Notes: generated by a model not told the origin, from the letters alone. Positions 22,538 through 32,212 are shown, counted from the first letter of the stretch. The stretch is 47,633 bases of DNA from Lactobacillus sp. MRS-253-APC-2B (GCF_012843675.1 NZ_JABAFO010000014.1:1-47633), one strand, 5' to 3'. Translations and numbers: made by a program.

Positions 22538-23917
22538 GTGAAACTACCAACTGCTTTTATTGAAAAATATCGTCAGCTGTTAGGCGATGAGGCGGATGCT
22601 TTTTTGGCTTCATTTGATCAGCCAAGCTGCAGTGGTTTTCGGATCAATCCACTGAAAAACGGTCAGCCGACTGCCACCATCAAAACCGCACAAGGCAAGA
22701 TTGAATACGTCGCGGATGGCTGGTTTGGCAAGGTCGATGGCAAGTCGCTGGATCATACGGCTGGCTGGGTATACAGTCAAGAACCCAGTGCCATGTATGT
22801 TGGCGAAGTCGTTGATCCCAAGCCTGGTGAACGGGTTTTGGATTTGTGTGCGGCGCCAGGCGGCAAGAGCACGCATCTAATTGCTAAGATGCATGATGAG
22901 GGCTTACTGGTTGCCAACGAAATCTTTCGTAAACGGGCCAATATTTTGGCAGAAAACCTGGAACGTTGGGGAGCCAAGCATGCTATTGTGATGAATGAGA
23001 GTCCGGCTGAACTTGAAAAACAGTTCCCACAGTTTTTCGATCGCATCTTAGTGGATGCACCATGCTCTGGTGAGGGAATGTTTCGCAAGGAGCCGGCGGG
23101 GATCGAGTATTGGACACCGGATTATCCAAGCGAGTGCGCCAACCGTCAGCAAAAGATTTTGAGCTCAGCCATGAAGATGCTCAAGCCTGGTGGAACGTTA
23201 GTATATTCGACTTGCACGTTTGCTCCAGAAGAAGATGAGCAAAACGCAGCATGGCTTTTGGACAATTATGATCTGACCATGGAGCCGATTCAAAAATACC
23301 CAGGGATGGACGACGGTCGACCAGAATGGGGTAATGGAAATCCTGAATTGACTAAGGCAGTCAGATTATTCCCACACCATCTTAAAGGTGAGGGACATTT
23401 TATCGCCAAGTTCCGTTTGCAGGGCAATTTGTCTGAAACAGCCGGATCAAAGCCATCAGCAAAGAAAAACAAAAAGAACAGGAAAAAAGGCAACAGTCGC
23501 AGTGCTATTACCAAAGAGCAGCGCGAATTGTTTGAAAAGTTCGCCCAAGAAACCATGCCAAGCTATCAGGTCAATCATCTGCTTACTTATGGCGATCAGT
23601 TATATGATCTGCCTAAGGGAATTGATGATATCAGCCAAATGACGGTACTGCGGCCAGGACTGCATTTGGGTACATTTAAAAAGAATCGGTTTGAGCCGGC
23701 TTTGGCGTGGGCATTGGCCAGTCAGCCAGATGAGACAGCCAATGTCTTGATAATTGATCATGACCAATGGCGTCAGTATGTTCACGGTGATACGCTGTCA
23801 ATCAGCGGCGGGAAGCCTGGCTGGCAGCTGCTGGTTTGTGAGGGACATGTCTGCGGCTGGGGGAAGCTAGTCGGTCAGACTTTAAAGAATTTCTATCCAA
23901 AAGGTCTTCGCTTTTAA
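22538..23917 (+). CDS. rsmF: RsmF/RsmB-type 16S rRNA m5C methyltransferase
   Basis: Predicted 459-residue cytosolic enzyme using S-adenosylmethionine. LDLCAAPGGKSTHLIAKM is the AdoMet-binding motif I. VDAPCSGEGMF (motif IV) and STCTFAPEEDEQNA (motif VI) carry the two catalytic cysteines. A lysine-rich linker (about 300-325) leads to a carboxyl PUA-like RNA-binding domain. The GTG start has GAGGAG 9 bases upstream. It lies 43 bases after the Fic gene. The family also includes YebU; modification of 16S rRNA is most likely. Confidence 0.9.
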   Translation: MKLPTAFIEKYRQLLGDEADAFLASFDQPSCSGFRINPLKNGQPTATIKTAQGKIEYVADGWFGKVDGKSLDHTAGWVYSQEPSAMYVGEVVDPKPGERVLDLCAAPGGKSTHLIAKMHDEGLLVANEIFRKRANILAENLERWGAKHAIVMNESPAELEKQFPQFFDRILVDAPCSGEGMFRKEPAGIEYWTPDYPSECANRQQKILSSAMKMLKPGGTLVYSTCTFAPEEDEQNAAWLLDNYDLTMEPIQKYPGMDDGRPEWGNGNPELTKAVRLFPHHLKGEGHFIAKFRLQGNLSETAGSKPSAKKNKKNRKKGNSRSAITKEQRELFEKFAQETMPSYQVNHLLTYGDQLYDLPKGIDDISQMTVLRPGLHLGTFKKNRFEPALAWALASQPDETANVLIIDHDQWRQYVHGDTLSISGGKPGWQLLVCEGHVCGWGKLVGQTLKNFYPKGLRF

Positions 23918-23959
23918 AAATCGAATTGAAGGTGCTGGGAATAAAGTCTCAAAACAGAA

Positions 23960-24006
23960 AAATGGCTGAAGATTGCGTGACTTAAAACGCTGATCTTCGG
24001 CCATTT
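23960..24006. terminator. Bidirectional terminator
   Basis: AAATGGCTGAAGAT pairs with ATCTTCGGCCATTT over a 19-base loop, between two convergent genes. T-rich sequence follows on the right and an A/T-rich run on the left. Confidence 0.75.
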
Positions 24007-24064
24007 CTATTATTAAAGTTGCTTTATTTTCCAGAAAAATTAATCTTTTTCCAACCTCTTGAAT

Positions 24065-24499
24065 TTAGTTATATGCTAATTGCAAAGCCTGATTTGAGCC
24101 ACGTCCATTCAACTTGCCCAAAAGGCGAGAAAGCTCCAGCCGTCGCTGCTGATGAGGTACCAAGACGCCCATTTTGTCAGCATTAAAGCCCGTTAGCATC
24201 TTATGACCACTAACGATTAATGGACTTTTAAGAATTTGTGGCGTGTTTTGGATGGCCTCGATCAGCTGATTCATAGTTGGTGTAGGGTGCTTGGCATATA
24301 ATTCCTTGGTTGCCTTTGAACGCTCGGATACCAAAGTTTCGGTACCGTCCGGTGAGAGCTCCAGCAGTTGGAGGATTTCATCGCGGGTTAACGGTTCTTT
24401 GTTCAGATTGCGAGACTGAAAATCAAGACTGTGCTTGGTCAGCCATTTTTCTGCCCGACGCTTGGCTGGGTTATTAGTATGAAAATAAAATTTGATCAT
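24065..24499 (-). CDS. Spx/ArsC-like protein lacking the CxxC switch
   Basis: Predicted 144-residue protein. The start IKFYFHTNNPAKRRAEKWL is the Spx/MgsR pattern, but the position of the CxxC redox pair reads NPAKR, with no cysteine in the whole domain. The later landmarks of the family are kept: KEPLTRDEILQLLELS, then SPLIVSGHKMLTGFN. The ATG at 24499 is preferred over 24520 because AAGAGGAAA lies 6 bases before it. Spx binds the alpha subunit of RNA polymerase. Without the switch this copy could not sense thiols in the usual way. It follows a TetR gene by about 24 bases and is likely co-transcribed. Confidence 0.85.
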   Translation of the reverse strand: MIKFYFHTNNPAKRRAEKWLTKHSLDFQSRNLNKEPLTRDEILQLLELSPDGTETLVSERSKATKELYAKHPTPTMNQLIEAIQNTPQILKSPLIVSGHKMLTGFNADKMGVLVPHQQRRLELSRLLGKLNGRGSNQALQLAYN

Positions 24500-24523
24500 A
24501 GGCAGTTTCCTCTTATTCATATG

Positions 24524-25123
24524 TTAGGATTCGTGATTATTTTCCTCAAAAAGGCCATTGACCGAGATGCGAACGACTTTTTTGATCTGGGTGTCTTTGA
24601 CTTGAGTGCCATTCAGCTTGGCTTGACGCAAGAGCCACATGATTGGACCTAACAGTAAGGCACCAACCAGGGTTTGATTATCGGCGGTAGCAGCAGCTTT
24701 GGTTTCATAACAAAGCTGACAGTACAGTTCATTTAGATTATGGGCAAATGATGCGCCGGCCTGTCTGGCAGCCGGTGTAATTAACTCGGGTGCGGCATGA
24801 ATGGCCATGATGTAGTTGGCCTGCAAAGGATATTTCATATACTGCTGAGCAAAATACTCGAGGCAGGTGATTAGTTGTTCTTTGGTTGAGTTCGATTTAG
24901 CAAGTCGATCATCTAAGCCCGACTCTAGTTCTTGCTTGGTAGCAATGTAGATCTGTGAGAGCATGTCCGTTTTATCGCGATAGTACACATACGGAGTTCC
25001 GGAACTGATACCGGCCCACTTGGCGATCTTACCAAACGACAGCCCTGCAAGGCCATCGTGATCGACGATTTCAAAAACGGCTTGGACGATTTTTTCTTTT
25101 TTGGTTTGGTCTTTTTCTCTCAT
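24524..25123 (-). CDS. TetR/AcrR-family repressor
   Basis: Predicted 199-residue protein. Residues 8-55 form the TetR HTH (LAGLSFGKIAKWAGISSGTP, YVYYRDKTDM). The rest is a helical ligand-binding domain. An 18-bp perfect palindrome lies right before the start codon, so it probably represses itself and the co-transcribed Spx-like gene, and may affect the divergent ROK kinase gene. Inducer unknown. Confidence 0.9.
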   Translation of the reverse strand: MREKDQTKKEKIVQAVFEIVDHDGLAGLSFGKIAKWAGISSGTPYVYYRDKTDMLSQIYIATKQELESGLDDRLAKSNSTKEQLITCLEYFAQQYMKYPLQANYIMAIHAAPELITPAARQAGASFAHNLNELYCQLCYETKAAATADNQTLVGALLLGPIMWLLRQAKLNGTQVKDTQIKKVVRISVNGLFEENNHES

Positions 25124-25132
25124 GATAATTAT

Positions 25133-25150
25133 ACTAAATGATCATTTAGT
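25133..25150. promoter_or_regulatory. 18-bp perfect palindromic operator
   Basis: ACTAAATGATCATTTAGT is a perfect palindrome 10 bp from the TetR start codon, lying between a minus-strand -35 (TTGACT, at 25154-25159) and -10 (TAGTATAAT). It is the expected autoregulatory site. Confidence 0.85.
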
Positions 25151-25187
25151 TAAAGTCAATAAAATCCTGAAAAAAGTTATGAAAAAC

Positions 25188-25216
25188 TTGTTGAATATTC
25201 AAGAAAGCGTTATATT
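25188..25216 (+). promoter_or_regulatory. Promoter of the ROK kinase gene
   Basis: TTGTTG (25188-25193), a 17-bp spacer and TATATT (25211-25216). Confidence 0.7.
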
Positions 25217-25270
25217 GTTAAACGAATGACAAAAAAATAGAATCTTTTTAGCGAGTGAGGGATCAAATTC

Positions 25271-26149
25271 ATGCTACTTGGCAGTATTGAAGCCGGCGGG
25301 ACTAAGTTTGTCTGCGCTGTTGGCAATGAAAAATATGAAGTAATCGACAAGGCAATTTTTCCGACGATTGATCCGGCAACCACAATCGGTAACTGCATTG
25401 CATTCTTTAAAAAGTATCCGGAAATGCAGGCAATGAGTGTTGCCAGTTTTGGCCCAATTGACATCGATAAGCATTCGGCCAAGTACGGCTACATTACCGA
25501 TACGCCTAAAATCAAGTGGTCCAACTGTAATTTTGTTGGGATGCTCAAGCGTGGCCTGGGACAGAACCTGCCAATCTACTTTACGACCGATGTCAACGGC
25601 TCGGTTTACGGTGAATACATCAACTTAAAGGATCAGCTGCCCAAAGCTGACTTGGTCTACTACACGATTGGGACTGGTGTAGGTGCCGGTGCCATTCAGA
25701 ATGGCCATTTTATTGGTGGCGTTGGCGCACCTGAAATGGGTCACGTTTTGGTTAAGCGGCATCCCGATGATTTAAACTTTACTGGCATCTGCCCATATCA
25801 TGGTGACTGTTTGGAAGGGCTGCTGTGTGGTCCAACCTTTAAGGCACGGCTCGGCAAGCGTGGCGAGGACGTCAGCGATGATGATCACGTTTGGGACATC
25901 ATGGCTTATTATGCAGCTCAGGCAGTCATGCAGGTAACATCGATTCTGCGGCCAGCACGGGTAATCTTTGGAGGCAGCGTTTCACGTCCTCACTTTATGG
26001 AAAAGGTACGTGTCCAATTTAAGCAGCTCTACAACGATTATCTGGAAGTCGGTGATCTGGATGAATACATCACCAACCCAAGTGTTCCTGGCAATGGTTC
26101 GGCAACGCTTGGCAACTTTGCTTTAGCAGAAAAACTGCTTAATAAATAA
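25271..26149 (+). CDS. scrK: ROK-family fructokinase
   Basis: Predicted 292-residue cytosolic sugar kinase. GSIEAGGTKFVCAVG is the ATP phosphate-binding motif. GTGVGAGAIQNGHFIGG and PEMGHVLVKRHPDD follow. The zinc site of ROK kinases is present as GICPYHGDCLEGL (Cys-x2-His-x2-Cys after the upstream His). The closing GNGSATLGNFALA is normal for bacterial fructokinases. It makes fructose 6-phosphate from fructose. It is monocistronic, with no sucrose hydrolase nearby, so free fructose may be its substrate. A GAGGG box lies 8 bases before the ATG. Mannose kinase activity is an alternative. Confidence 0.88.
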   Translation: MLLGSIEAGGTKFVCAVGNEKYEVIDKAIFPTIDPATTIGNCIAFFKKYPEMQAMSVASFGPIDIDKHSAKYGYITDTPKIKWSNCNFVGMLKRGLGQNLPIYFTTDVNGSVYGEYINLKDQLPKADLVYYTIGTGVGAGAIQNGHFIGGVGAPEMGHVLVKRHPDDLNFTGICPYHGDCLEGLLCGPTFKARLGKRGEDVSDDDHVWDIMAYYAAQAVMQVTSILRPARVIFGGSVSRPHFMEKVRVQFKQLYNDYLEVGDLDEYITNPSVPGNGSATLGNFALAEKLLNK

Positions 26150-26159
26150 TCAGTTACAT

Positions 26160-26197
26160 AGAATCGCGATGCAGCAACCGCCATTGTGATTCTTTTA
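26160..26197 (+). terminator. Terminator of the fructokinase gene
   Basis: AGAATCGCGATG pairs with CATTGTGATTCT by two G-T wobbles that favour the plus-strand RNA, followed by TTTTATTT. Confidence 0.75.
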
Positions 26198-26256
26198 TTT
26201 TGGCCGAAAAAAAGTGAATGCAGAAATTTCCCAGGAAATATCAAAGACCACAAAAT

Positions 26257-26289
26257 AGGGTCCAGCTTGCATATTGGCAGCTGGACCCT
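26257..26289 (-). terminator. Terminator of the opuC operon
   Basis: AGGGTCCAGCTGC and GCAAGCTGGACCCT form a strong stem on the minus strand, followed by ATTTTG. Confidence 0.75.
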
Positions 26290-26306
26290 AAATTATTGAT
26301 ATTTAA

Positions 26307-26972
26307 TTAATCAGCTTTTTTAGCGGTGTGGGGTGCCAACTTATGCTGAACCCAGCCAAGTACCCAGTCGGTAATGATAGCCATCAAAGCGGTTGGCAAA
26401 GCACCAGCCAAGATAATGGCCCCGCCGTTGGTTGCGTTGGTCCCCCGAATGATGATGTCACCCAGACCACCGGCACCAACGAATGAACCGATTGCCGTAA
26501 TTCCAATGGCAACAACCAAGGCATTACGAATCCCGGCCATAATAACGGAAACCGAAAGCGGCATCTCAACCATGGTTAAAAGCTGCCACTTGGTCATTCC
26601 AAGCCCACGACCGGCATCCAGCGATACGGGACTAACACTGTCGAGACCAGCCGCCGTGTTTTTGATGATTGGCAGCAATGAGTATAGAAAATTAGCTACG
26701 ATAACCGTCTGCGTGCCTAGCCCCAAGACCAGCATCAGCATTGAAACCATGGCTAAAGAAGGGATGGTTTGAATAATGTTGGCAATACTGATGATTGGAC
26801 CATTCAGATGATGATGACGCGAGATCAGGATACCAAGCGGAATGCCGACTACGGCTGCCAGTAAAACGCCGTAGACCGAAATGGCAAAGTGATGATTGAA
26901 CTGCTGCAGAACATAGGTACCATTATGCCCAAGATAGTACCAGAACTGCTGCCAAAGACTCAGACCTTTCAT
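26307..26972 (-). CDS. opuCD: Glycine betaine/carnitine/choline ABC permease OpuCD
   Basis: Predicted 221-residue membrane permease with about five to six hydrophobic segments. The EAA-like loop (LDAGRGLGMTKWQLLTMVEM) contacts the ATPase. GAGGLGDIIIRGTNATNGG is the typical Opu permease signature. It starts in the TGATG overlap with the stop of opuCC and is the last gene of the operon. Confidence 0.92.
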   Translation of the reverse strand: MKGLSLWQQFWYYLGHNGTYVLQQFNHHFAISVYGVLLAAVVGIPLGILISRHHHLNGPIISIANIIQTIPSLAMVSMLMLVLGLGTQTVIVANFLYSLLPIIKNTAAGLDSVSPVSLDAGRGLGMTKWQLLTMVEMPLSVSVIMAGIRNALVVAIGITAIGSFVGAGGLGDIIIRGTNATNGGAIILAGALPTALMAIITDWVLGWVQHKLAPHTAKKAD

Positions 26973-27916
26973 CAGTTGTCGCCTCCTTCAAAGTAGTGGT
27001 GCTTAACCAGGAAACGATGCGCAACCGTGGCCGGCTCCAACAGCTCGTCATCGGACTGGTAGTTGAGCTCTTGCATGGTTGAAAGACTGATCTTGCCATC
27101 CAGCCGATGCAGAACCTTCTTTAGGTGTGGATCGTGACGAATAATAACGCCTCTAACGACTAATGAACAGTTGTAGGGTGGGAAGAAATGCAGATTGTCT
27201 TTTAAAATCTTAAGGTTATAGCTGCGAATTCGTCCATCAGTTGAGTAACCTAAAATGACCTGCATTTTTCCCTGCTCAGCCGCATCATAGACCAATCCGA
27301 TCTGCATTGGATAGACGCGCTTGAATTTAAAACCGTAAACCTTGGCAAAATCGTTATAGCCGTCGCCTTTACGATTCATCCAGGAACTGTCGACCCCGGC
27401 TGTCAATTGACTGGCAACCGGTTTTAAGTCGCCCACCGTATTAAGACTGTATTTCTTGGCATTGGCATGCGTCACCATAAAGGCATAGGTGTCGGCAAAG
27501 CCATATGATGGATAGCGAATCTCGTCATAGCGTTCCTTTAACAAACGATCAACGGTACGGGTTGCCTTTTTAGGATCTTTTTGGGCTGGCATCCCCAAAG
27601 TCCCTGTCAGGTCAGTGCCAGTATAGCTGGTTGCCATGATATCGGCATCATTGTTTTGTAATGCCTTATGTGAAACCGATGAGCTTCCCAGGTTGCTGAC
27701 CATCTTGACCTTGTAATTGGTATCGTGTTCAATCAAGTCCTTGAGCATGTAGCCCATGATTTGAGATTCAGTTGAGCTTTGGGTTGCAATCCGCAGTGTT
27801 TTGGGCTTGTGGTAGGTGGATTCGCTTGACGAGCTGCTGCAGCCGCCAATCCCGATCATCAGGGTTAGAACGCTTAAAAATAGGGCGCCCAGCCTGAGTT
27901 TTTTACTCTTGATCAT
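26972..27916 (-). CDS. opuCC: Osmoprotectant-binding lipoprotein OpuCC
   Basis: Predicted 314-residue extracellular substrate-binding lipoprotein. The signal peptide ends in a lipobox GIGGC with Cys26. The mature part has [20 protein letters not shown] and [20 protein letters not shown], patterns of OpuC/OpuF-type binding proteins for quaternary amines. The ATG at 27916 is preferred to the GTG at 27925 because GAGGGGG lies 7 bases before it. It overlaps the end of opuCB by 14 bases, showing tight translational coupling. Confidence 0.9.
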   Translation of the reverse strand: MIKSKKLRLGALFLSVLTLMIGIGGCSSSSSESTYHKPKTLRIATQSSTESQIMGYMLKDLIEHDTNYKVKMVSNLGSSSVSHKALQNNDADIMATSYTGTDLTGTLGMPAQKDPKKATRTVDRLLKERYDEIRYPSYGFADTYAFMVTHANAKKYSLNTVGDLKPVASQLTAGVDSSWMNRKGDGYNDFAKVYGFKFKRVYPMQIGLVYDAAEQGKMQVILGYSTDGRIRSYNLKILKDNLHFFPPYNCSLVVRGVIIRHDPHLKKVLHRLDGKISLSTMQELNYQSDDELLEPATVAHRFLVKHHYFEGGDN

Positions 27917-28553
27917 CAGCCACACCCCCTCGACTCGTCACTGGTGTGAGTTTGCGCTCAACGATTCCTAACAGCCAGTCGGCAAGCAGGGCCAAGATGG
28001 TAACTGGAATCGTACCACCCATAATCAAATCAGGCTCATAAAGGTCCAGCCCATTAAAGATAAAGTCCCCTAAACCGCCAGCTCCGATGTAGGATGCCAG
28101 CGTTGACCAGGCAATTACATAGACGGCGGCCAGCCGAATTCCGGCCATGATGACGGGCAGGGCCAAGGGGAGTTCGACCATCCGAATCGACTCCCAGTTG
28201 GTCATCCCCATTCCCTTGGCACTGTCAATCAAAGTTGGATCGACATCTTCCATGCCGGCATAAGTGTTGCGCAGAATTGGCAGCAGCGAATAAATAAATA
28301 GGGCAACGATTGCCGGCTTTACACCAATTCCCAAAATTGGAATCATTAGAGCCAGCAGTGCCAAAGAAGGAATGGTTTGCAGCATGCTGGCAAGACCAAT
28401 CACCAATTTGGCAATTTTTTTACAACGGGTTAAAGCAATTCCCAGTGGTACCGCAACAATGATTCCCAAAGCAAGCGAAACTGCAGAGATATAGATCTGC
28501 TCCCATGTTTTGACGATCAGCTCGGTACCATGTGCTTGCAAGAAAGCCATCAT
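27903..28553 (-). CDS. opuCB: Glycine betaine/carnitine/choline ABC permease OpuCB
   Basis: Predicted 216-residue permease, paralogous to OpuCD: the same loop ([20 protein letters not shown]) and the signature [15 protein letters not shown]. About six hydrophobic segments. It overlaps opuCA by one base and opuCC by several. It would form the heterodimeric membrane channel with OpuCD. Confidence 0.92.
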   Translation of the reverse strand: MMAFLQAHGTELIVKTWEQIYISAVSLALGIIVAVPLGIALTRCKKIAKLVIGLASMLQTIPSLALLALMIPILGIGVKPAIVALFIYSLLPILRNTYAGMEDVDPTLIDSAKGMGMTNWESIRMVELPLALPVIMAGIRLAAVYVIAWSTLASYIGAGGLGDFIFNGLDLYEPDLIMGGTIPVTILALLADWLLGIVERKLTPVTSRGGVADDQE

Positions 28554-29752
28554 TATTGCTCACCTGCCTCTTGTTGAACGTCGTCTTGCTTATGGGACGG
28601 CCGAGGATCCTCAGTGGTTCCCCAAACGGCATCATAGATCACGTCAACCAGTGCGGATCTGGTAATGATGCCTTTTAAGTGCTCTTGTTCGTCAACGACG
28701 GGAACGTATTCCCAGTTACGCTCCAAAAGCGGCTCCGTAATCATTTGCAGTCGCTCGGATTCATGAATCTTAACCGGGACGGGATGCTTCATATCATCGA
28801 CTATCAGTTGTGTCTGCTGTTGTTGATTGTGCAGTGTCTTGAGGTCCAAAATACCGGTCAGATGATTATCATCATCAACCACCATCAGACTGTCAACGTG
28901 GTGTTCGTGCATTTCTGATAAGGCATCGCCAAGAGTTTGTTGAGCGTGAATCTTGATTGGATTAGGCCGCATAATCTCTTCGGCCGTCAAGTGGTTGACC
29001 TTGGCCTGGTGCAGCCGATCCGGCCCAATCAGATTGGCAACGAACTCATTGGCTGGGTGCGTTAAGACATCATCAGGCGCAGCGTTTTGGACGATGTGCC
29101 CAAGGTCCATGACGACGATGCGATCGGCCAGACGAATAGCCTCATCCATATCGTGCGTAACCATGATGATAGTGCGTCCCATTTCCTCTTGCAGCCGTTT
29201 AACCAGTCGCTGCAAGGCTTCACGCGTTAGTGGGTCCAAGGCACCAAACGGTTCGTCCATTAAGATGATCTGCTGGTCGGCAGCTAAAGCGCGAATAACC
29301 CCAATCCGCTGCTGCTGACCACCTGAAAGCTCAGAAGGGTAGCGATCCAGAAAATCTTCTGGCAACTCGACCATTTTGATCAGTTCTTTTGCCCGCGCAT
29401 CGCGTTTTTCCTTGGGCCATTTCAATAATTTAGGTACCAGGGTAATGTTGTCACGAATCGTCATGTGTGGCATCAGACCGATATTTTGAATCACATAGCC
29501 AATGCTGCGGCGCAATTCGATTGGATCAATATCATGGATGTTTTTGCCATCAACGAAAATATCGCCACTGGTTGGTGTCAGCATACTGTTGATCATTCGC
29601 AGCGTCGTCGTCTTGCCCCCGCCAGATGTTCCAATGAAGCAGACGAATTCACCACGCTCGATCCGCAGATTAATGTTTTCAACTGCCACCTTGCCTCCTG
29701 GATAGATCTTGGAGACGTTCTTAAATTCGACCATTGGTGGTTTAGCAGCCAT
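28553..29752 (-). CDS. opuCA: Osmoprotectant ABC ATPase OpuCA with tandem CBS domains
   Basis: Predicted 399-residue ATPase. Walker A is GTSGGGKTT, the signature is LSGGQQQR, Walker B is IILMDEPF, and the H-loop is VTHDMDEA. Two CBS domains (about 255-375) should sense ionic strength or nucleotides, as known for OpuA/OpuC. Three ATGs stand close together. The one giving [10 protein letters not shown] is chosen since AAGGAGG lies 9 bases before it; the others touch the box. It is the first gene of the operon, with its own promoter. Confidence 0.93.
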   Translation of the reverse strand: MAAKPPMVEFKNVSKIYPGGKVAVENINLRIERGEFVCFIGTSGGGKTTTLRMINSMLTPTSGDIFVDGKNIHDIDPIELRRSIGYVIQNIGLMPHMTIRDNITLVPKLLKWPKEKRDARAKELIKMVELPEDFLDRYPSELSGGQQQRIGVIRALAADQQIILMDEPFGALDPLTREALQRLVKRLQEEMGRTIIMVTHDMDEAIRLADRIVVMDLGHIVQNAAPDDVLTHPANEFVANLIGPDRLHQAKVNHLTAEEIMRPNPIKIHAQQTLGDALSEMHEHHVDSLMVVDDDNHLTGILDLKTLHNQQQQTQLIVDDMKHPVPVKIHESERLQMITEPLLERNWEYVPVVDEQEHLKGIITRSALVDVIYDAVWGTTEDPRPSHKQDDVQQEAGEQ

Positions 29753-29823
29753 ATGCATCATCCTCCTTACAGTCAAAAATTAGAATTTCCCAGTCAAATA
29801 ATTAGGAATCCCTCACTATTCTT

Positions 29824-29852
29824 AGTATAGGAGCGATACGTTGAATTGTCAT
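29824..29852 (-). promoter_or_regulatory. opuC promoter
   Basis: On the minus strand ATGACA (29847-29852), a 17-bp spacer and TATACT (29824-29829). It begins right after the terminator of the mevalonate operon. The leader of about 70 bases shows no riboswitch. Confidence 0.65.
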
Positions 29853-29861
29853 TACTTAAAA

Positions 29862-29890
29862 AACGTCCACTTGTCGCGCAAGTGAACGTT
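29862..29890 (-). terminator. Mevalonate operon terminator
   Basis: AACGTTCACTTG and CAAGTGGACGTT (one wobble) pair over a 5-base GC loop on the minus strand and run into TTTTTT. About 80 bp of AT-rich DNA separates it from the fni stop. Confidence 0.9.
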
Positions 29891-29972
29891 TTCAAGAAAA
29901 TATCCGGTAAAAATAGTTAATTAAATAGGGGATTTTTATTCTAATAAGTCAAAATAGTATTTTGTAACTAGG

Positions 29973-31010
29973 TTATAAGCCACGTTGAGTTGCATAGCTG
30001 ATCAACTCAGGACTTAAAACCACCTCGGCCTGAGTCAGCTCGGCAAAATTATGACAGCCCAGCAGTGTCAACAGACGTGCGATGGTTTCTTGCCAGATCG
30101 TCAGCTCACGGTCAAGGGCATCGTCGCCTTCATTCAGCAACGTGTGCAGAAAATGGCCAGCCACGCCAACTGCACTGGCCCCCAGCGCACCAGCTTTGAT
30201 GACGTCGAGTGGGGAGGTGATGCCGCCAGAAGCAACAATTGCGACATCTGGATGCTTAACGGATCGAGCTTCCAAAAGCGATTCCGGCGTTGTTTGTCCC
30301 CAATCGTTGAGCATTGAAAGATCAAATTCATGATTGCGTCGATTTTCGATCGCGGCAAAGTTGGTACCACCGCGCCCGCTGACATTAATGTATTTGACGC
30401 CAAGGTCTTGCAATAAAGCAACTGTTGTTTTATCCATGCCAAAACCGACTTCTTTAACGATAACCGGGACACCGAGACCATCAACCAGCTGTTTAATACG
30501 GTCATGCCAGAAAAATTCACGATCTCCTTCCGGCATAACCAGCTCTTGGGCAGTATTTAGATGAATCTCGATCGCATCGGCATTTAGGATGTTGATGGCT
30601 TCTTTTGCCTGGTCAATGTTGACGCCGGCGCCAACATTGGCAATTACCGGTTCAGTCGGCATTTTTTCCCGGACAATGGCAAATGAGTCTCTGGCGTTAG
30701 AATCCTTTAAGGCCACGCTTAAAGATCCGGTGGCCATTGCCAGGCCATGCCGGTGTGCCAAAATTGCCAGCCGCTCGTTGATCTTGGCTGTCTGCCTGCT
30801 GCCACCGGTCATGGCTTCAATATAAAAAGGTGCATTCAAAGACAGATTACCTAGGCTGACCTTTTGATCGACCTGACTCAGGGCCATTTCCGGCAGACTG
30901 TGGTGAATCAGTCGGACCTGATCAAAGGGATGACTGGCGTGGGATTGCTGGTAGAGCTTTTCGGCCAGTGAGACGTGCTCATTTTTACGTTGCGCTTGCA
31001 GCGATTCCAT
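29973..31010 (-). CDS. fni: Type 2 isopentenyl-diphosphate delta-isomerase
   Basis: Predicted 345-residue FMN-dependent TIM-barrel enzyme that interconverts isopentenyl and dimethylallyl diphosphate. RKNEHVSLAEKLY is the amino motif, EAMTGGS and MATGSLSVALKD bind substrate and FMN, and VSGRGGTNFAAIENRR and IVASGGITSPLDVIKA are the phosphate-binding loops. The ATG at 31010 has AAGGAGG 5 bases upstream, better than 31034. It ends the leftward mevalonate operon. Confidence 0.95.
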   Translation of the reverse strand: MESLQAQRKNEHVSLAEKLYQQSHASHPFDQVRLIHHSLPEMALSQVDQKVSLGNLSLNAPFYIEAMTGGSRQTAKINERLAILAHRHGLAMATGSLSVALKDSNARDSFAIVREKMPTEPVIANVGAGVNIDQAKEAINILNADAIEIHLNTAQELVMPEGDREFFWHDRIKQLVDGLGVPVIVKEVGFGMDKTTVALLQDLGVKYINVSGRGGTNFAAIENRRNHEFDLSMLNDWGQTTPESLLEARSVKHPDVAIVASGGITSPLDVIKAGALGASAVGVAGHFLHTLLNEGDDALDRELTIWQETIARLLTLLGCHNFAELTQAEVVLSPELISYATQRGL

Positions 31011-31036
31011 AGAATCCTCCTTGGTAGGGTGCATAA

Positions 31037-31075
31037 AATTCGCGCGTCACGAAACTGCGGCGCGCGAGCTGAATT
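31037..31075. other. GC-rich hairpin between pmk and fni
   Basis: AATTCGCGCG and CGCGCGagctGAATT pair as a long stem inside an operon, 8 to 27 bases from the fni start. In the minus-strand RNA it is followed by ATTTTAT. It may be a partial terminator that lowers fni expression or an RNA-processing site. Confidence 0.55.
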
Positions 31076-31082
31076 ATTTTGA

Positions 31083-32186
31083 CTATTTGATCTTTAGCTT
31101 GTAGCGGCGAATTGAATCGACAAAATGTACCGCTAATGGCAGCTGCTCGATTTTTTTATTCTGCCAAGCCGCTAAGAGACCATCCAGATCGGCATGACCA
31201 TCAATCGCCACGATGCCGCAGTCGCCGCCGCCAGCACCGGAAGTCTTGGCCGCGCCACCGAAATCCTCGGCAATTCGGCACAGTTCATGCAGAATCGGCG
31301 TTTCAATCTGAACGCCCGAATTGGCCCCCAGATTTTTCAACAGATCGCGATTTTTGCGGATCTCACGCTTGATTACATCCAGATCAGCATGATGAAAGCC
31401 TTCGATCATGCGCTGAATGCAGGCCTTGCTTTCTTCCAGAAAATGGTGATACTTATCCTGCTGGCGGGCCTTAAACAAAGAGATTTTGTCGACCAGCCGC
31501 GAAGTTGAGGCCGGGCTGCCAGTCCAGCCGATCAAAAGCTGCAGGTTGGCTGGGGCAGTCAGTGATTCAATTTTTAGATCTGGCCATGGCAGTTCCAACA
31601 GCGTCGGCAGATCCAGGTATTGGCGCTGTTCAGCCAGCCACTGCCGATCAAACGAGTGGTACGCGATCCAACCGCCATATACCGAAGCTGCCACATCCCC
31701 CAATGAGCCATTGCCTTGGACAGCGAAATGAGCGATCGCAGCCAGCTTAAAGAGTTTGTCCTTGTTAACCGGCAGATCATAAAAAAGACACAGTGCCTTG
31801 ACCGTGGCAACTGTAACCGCGGCTGAGGAGCCCAGACCATATTTCTTGCCATTGGCCGAATCGAGTTGACTGTCAATATAGATGTCGTAGATCTGCAGCT
31901 GACGATCCAGACTGCGCGCATATTCTTCGGTGACGCTGATGGCGGAAAGAATGTAGGCAAATGGGTTATCACGCTGATCAACGACCATCTTATCGCCTTG
32001 CCGCCGCCAGAGCAGGGAGTTTTCGTGGTACTGTTCGCTGATGATTCGTCCCGTATCGGCAGGACTGACTTTGATCGAACAGGTAACAAACTGGTTTAAT
32101 GCAACCAGAATTGCTGGGTAGCCATTTTCGACGACGGCATATTCACCGGCAATATAAAGTTTGCCAGGAGCTTTTGCAGTAATCAA
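31083..32186 (-). CDS. mvaK2: Phosphomevalonate kinase
   Basis: Predicted 367-residue GHMP kinase that phosphorylates 5-phosphomevalonate. The opening TAKAPGKLYIAGEYAVVENG, the ATP loop GLGSSAAVTVATVKAL, and the late glycine loop KTSGAGGGDCGIVAID are diagnostic. The start is TTG at 32186: AGAGGAA lies upstream, the ATG just before it is out of frame, and the conserved amino end begins exactly here. Third gene of the operon. Confidence 0.93.
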   Translation of the reverse strand: MITAKAPGKLYIAGEYAVVENGYPAILVALNQFVTCSIKVSPADTGRIISEQYHENSLLWRRQGDKMVVDQRDNPFAYILSAISVTEEYARSLDRQLQIYDIYIDSQLDSANGKKYGLGSSAAVTVATVKALCLFYDLPVNKDKLFKLAAIAHFAVQGNGSLGDVAASVYGGWIAYHSFDRQWLAEQRQYLDLPTLLELPWPDLKIESLTAPANLQLLIGWTGSPASTSRLVDKISLFKARQQDKYHHFLEESKACIQRMIEGFHHADLDVIKREIRKNRDLLKNLGANSGVQIETPILHELCRIAEDFGGAAKTSGAGGGDCGIVAIDGHADLDGLLAAWQNKKIEQLPLAVHFVDSIRRYKLKIK

Positions 32187-32212
32187 TTTTCCATATTCCT
32201 CTCAATATTGGT

